24,251 bases of DNA from JAJQCI01 sp964388305 (GTDB lineage Bacteria > Bacillota > Clostridia > Lachnospirales > CAG-274): assembly GCA_964388305.1 (NCBI GenBank), contig CAYMAA010000015.1:1-24251 (forward strand), read 5' to 3'. Below, piece after piece: positions 22,133 to 24,251 of this stretch. The position numbers and the translations under genes were made by a program. Each line of letters begins with the position of its first letter. Position 1 is the stretch's first letter. The notes beneath the pieces are model-generated. The model was given only the letters and a program-made list of their open reading frames with translations, was not told the DNA's origin and made no database searches.

Positions 22133-22849
22133 TTATTGCTTATTTTCCTCAACTCTTCCGCCAAAACGTCTTTCTCTTCCGTTGTAGCTCTCCACCGCTT
22201 CAAGTAAATCCTCCACCCTGAAATCGGGCCATAGCTTGTCAGTAAAATAAAATTCCGCATAAGCAAGCTGCCACATTAAAAAGTTGGAAAGCCTCATTTC
22301 ACCGCTTGTTCTTATAAGCAGCTCCGGGTCGGGATAGTCCCTTGTGTCCAAATATGAGGAGATAATATCCTCGGTAATTTCGCTCGGCTCAATTTTCCCC
22401 TCCTTTGCATCCTTTGCAATGCTGATAACCGCGCGCCTTATTTCATCACGTGAGCCGTAGTTCATTGCAATATGTACAAAAATGCCCTTGTGTTTGGAAT
22501 ACAGCCTTTTAACAATTTCCATTTTTTCAACAATATCCGGATCAAGCCTTGTTATATCCCCGATAAAGTCTATTTTAAAATTGTTGTCCTTTTCGTTTTT
22601 AATGTGGTCGTCCAAGTACTCCCTTAACAAATTCATAAGGCTACCCACTTCTTCGCTGCTTCTCTTCCAGTTTTCCGTGGAAAATGCGTAAAATGTAATG
22701 TGCCTTAGTCCTATTTTGTCGCAGTCCTCAATCAGCCTTTTTAAATTTTCAGAGCCTTTTCTGTGTCCCATCATTCGCGGCAAAAATCTTTTTTTCGCCC
22801 ATCTTCCGTTGCCGTCCATTATAACCGCTATGTGATTTGGTAAGTTCAT
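22133..22849 (-). CDS. uppS: Isoprenyl transferase, undecaprenyl diphosphate synthase
   Basis: UppS condenses IPP onto farnesyl diphosphate to make the C55 carrier for peptidoglycan and wall polymers. The 238-residue protein has HIAVIMDGNGRWA with catalytic D12, GHRKGSENLK, FYAFSTENWKR and the C-terminal LLIRTSGEMRLSNFLMWQ block that binds diphosphate. The ATG at 22849 follows GGGAGG. It sits 37 nt downstream of a terminator-like hairpin after frr, so its expression may depend on read-through. Confidence 0.97.
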   Translation of the reverse strand: MNLPNHIAVIMDGNGRWAKKRFLPRMMGHRKGSENLKRLIEDCDKIGLRHITFYAFSTENWKRSSEEVGSLMNLLREYLDDHIKNEKDNNFKIDFIGDITRLDPDIVEKMEIVKRLYSKHKGIFVHIAMNYGSRDEIRRAVISIAKDAKEGKIEPSEITEDIISSYLDTRDYPDPELLIRTSGEMRLSNFLMWQLAYAEFYFTDKLWPDFRVEDLLEAVESYNGRERRFGGRVEENKQ

Positions 22850-22885
22850 AGTTTGCCTCCCTGTGCCTGTAGTTATCCTCCAAAC

Positions 22886-22918
22886 AAAACAGTAAAACAG
22901 GGGTGTGCAAACCCCTGT
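22886..22918 (-). terminator. Terminator-like stem-loop between frr and uppS
   Basis: On the minus strand an 8-bp stem ACAGGGGT / ACCCCTGT with a 6-nt loop is followed by TTTTACTGTTTTG, a broken U tract. It begins about 10 nt after the frr stop. Only 37 nt remain before uppS, and I see no promoter there, so it is probably leaky or acts in mRNA processing. Confidence 0.75.
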
Positions 22919-22927
22919 CCGACTCGG

Positions 22928-23482
22928 TTATATCGCCATAATCTCCTTAATTTTGCCGTCTATCAGCTTATCTACGTTTTCAATATACTTGTCCGTCAAT
23001 TTCTGAATTTCTTTCTCAGCGTCTTTAAGGTCGTCCTCGGTAATTTCGTTCTTTTTGTTGGCTTTCTTAAAAGCGTCCATAGCGTCACGTCTTATGTTTC
23101 TAACCGCAACCTTAGCTCCCTCGCCCTTTTTCTTAACGTCTTTTGAAAGCTCCTTACGTCTTTCTTCCGAAAGCTCGGGAAACACCAGCCTTACAACCTT
23201 GCCGTCGCTGTTGGGATTAATCCCCAAATCCGAACCGCCGATAGCCTTAACAATAGCCTTAATTGTGGAAATATCATAAGGCGTAATCTGAATAATTCTC
23301 GGCTCGGGGGTTGCAATGTTAGCCACCTGATTAATAGGCATCTGCGTACCGTAACAATCCACGGTAATTTTGTTAAGCACCTTCGGGTTGGCTCTGCCTG
23401 CTCTTATTCCCTCAAAATCAGTTGCAAGGGAATTGCAGCTTTTAACCATTTTTTCTTCGTAAATCTTTGTTCTTTCGGACAT
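22928..23482 (-). CDS. frr: Ribosome recycling factor
   Basis: Frr with EF-G splits post-termination ribosomes. The 184-residue protein has the typical long-helix sequence: DFEGIRAGRANPKVLNKI (23-40), followed by the domain II strands with YGTQMPINQVANI. The C-terminal helices contain RDNLRR-like VAVRNIRRDAMDAFKK and EDDLKDAEKEIQKLTDKYI. The ATG at 23482 follows AAAGGAGGA, 32 nt after pyrH. It is complete and ordinary. Confidence 0.97.
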   Translation of the reverse strand: MSERTKIYEEKMVKSCNSLATDFEGIRAGRANPKVLNKITVDCYGTQMPINQVANIATPEPRIIQITPYDISTIKAIVKAIGGSDLGINPNSDGKVVRLVFPELSEERRKELSKDVKKKGEGAKVAVRNIRRDAMDAFKKANKKNEITEDDLKDAEKEIQKLTDKYIENVDKLIDGKIKEIMAI

Positions 23483-23514
23483 TTTTATTCCTCCTTTAAT
23501 TTAAAATTGTGTAT

Positions 23515-24216
23515 TTATACCGTTACGGTTGTTCCTATTCTCTCACCCATTGCCGCTTTTAAAATCGCTCCGTCCTCAGCCATAGCGAAAATAACAAGGG
23601 GCACCTTCTGCTCAGCGCATAAATTAGCTGCGGCAATGTCTATCACCTTTAAATTCCTTTCAACAATCTCCCTGCAAGGCAGCTCGTCCAGCTTAACAGC
23701 CGTCGGGTCAGCGGCAGGGTCAGCCGTATAAACCCCGTCAATGCTCTTTGCGTATAAAATAGCGTCTGCCTCAAGCTCCGCAGCTCTTAAAGCCGTCACA
23801 GTATCCGTAGAAAAGAAAGGATGCCCAATGCCTGCCGCAAAAATAACAACCTCTCCCCTTTCAAGCGCCTCCACAGCCCTGTCCTTGCTGAAAAGCTCCG
23901 TAATGCTTCCGACTGTTATAGGCGTCATCACCCTTGCCTTAACACCGTTCTGCCTAAAGCAATCCGCCAAATAAACCCCGTTCATAACCGTGGCAAGCAT
24001 CCCTATGGAGTCCGCCTTTGTTCTGTCCATTTTGCTGCCGGAGCTTCTTCCTCTCCACCAGTTTCCGCCTCCCACAACCAAAGCGGCCTGAATACCCTTG
24101 TCCAGAAGCTGCTTTATCTGCAAAACCGTCTTGTTTGCGGTAGCATCGTCAAAACCCGTGGCTTTATCTCCAGCCAAAGCCTCGCCACTCAGTTTAAGTA
24201 TAATTCTTTTGTACAT
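23515..24216 (-). CDS. pyrH: UMP kinase
   Basis: PyrH phosphorylates UMP to UDP; the family is hexameric and regulated by GTP and UTP. The 233-residue protein has KRIILKLSGEAL (3-14), the VVGGGNWWRGR nucleotide loop near 50, and the DRTKADSIGMLATVMNG segment near 68-84. A C-terminal DGVYTADPAADPTA region marks amino-acid-kinase-family ATP binding. The start is the ATG at 24216 behind GAGGTGG; an ATG five codons earlier overlaps that site and is less likely. The expected upstream neighbours rpsB and tsf are outside the window. In the 35 nt to the window edge I see the ribosome binding site and AT-rich sequence only. Confidence 0.97.
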   Translation of the reverse strand: MYKRIILKLSGEALAGDKATGFDDATANKTVLQIKQLLDKGIQAALVVGGGNWWRGRSSGSKMDRTKADSIGMLATVMNGVYLADCFRQNGVKARVMTPITVGSITELFSKDRAVEALERGEVVIFAAGIGHPFFSTDTVTALRAAELEADAILYAKSIDGVYTADPAADPTAVKLDELPCREIVERNLKVIDIAAANLCAEQKVPLVIFAMAEDGAILKAAMGERIGTTVTV

Positions 24217-24251
24217 AAAAATCCACCTCATTAAGTAATGCTATAATAAAG

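Noticed and set aside
1..24251. CRISPR arrays, insertion sequences, prophage genes, toxin-antitoxin pairs or defence systems
   Set aside because: No regularly spaced repeats, transposase or integrase motifs, or known defence domains were seen. The window is almost fully accounted for by core genes and a small metabolic and sporulation block.

Overview
The window is a chromosomal segment of an anaerobic, low-to-moderate GC Firmicute, most likely class Clostridia. The evidence is a Gram-positive-type PolC replicase, a SpoIIP sporulation hydrolase, a long SRP RNA with an Alu domain, strong AGGAGG-type ribosome binding sites, sigma-A promoters, ThyX, and the Firmicute gene order pyrH-frr-uppS-cdsA-dxr-rseP-ispG-polC. 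I cannot name the genus from sequence alone. The GH28 pectinase gene suggests a plant-polysaccharide habitat such as gut or rumen, but that is inference. Apart from a truncated tRNA-Pro at the left edge, every gene I can support is on the minus strand, so transcription runs from right to left.

Right block (about 24216 down to 13647): UMP kinase, ribosome recycling factor, undecaprenyl diphosphate synthase, CDP-diglyceride synthase, DXP reductoisomerase, site-2 protease, IspG and PolC. This unit couples translation, the MEP isoprenoid pathway, undecaprenyl carrier and phospholipid synthesis, membrane proteolysis and replication. A stem-loop with a broken U tract separates frr from uppS.

Middle accessory block (13589 to 8674): a DUF2156 acyltransferase-fold protein overlapping a GNAT acetyltransferase, then SpoIIP, a flavin reductase-like protein and a GH28 polygalacturonase-type enzyme. 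The GH28 gene has its own promoter candidate and a leader of about 220 nt, with a predicted three-way-junction fold and a cre-like box.

Left-centre block (8545 to 4636): the SRP RNA from a consensus sigma-A promoter, then dnaX, ebfC, recR, thyX and ylxP. Far left (4587 to 153): tig from its own promoter, clpP and clpX (co-translational folding and proteolysis), then an MBL-fold hydrolase and a glyoxalase-type VOC protein, closing at a bidirectional terminator that also ends the tRNA-Pro transcript.

Most of the window is ordinary core genome. I did not find a convincing unknown multi-gene system. The points most worth a second look are the structured GH28 leader, the inverted repeat at the SRP RNA transcription start, terminator-like stem-loops placed directly before ribosome binding sites at three junctions, a sigma-E-like promoter ahead of spoIIP, and the overlapping DUF2156/GNAT pair. 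Several genes use GTG or TTG starts.
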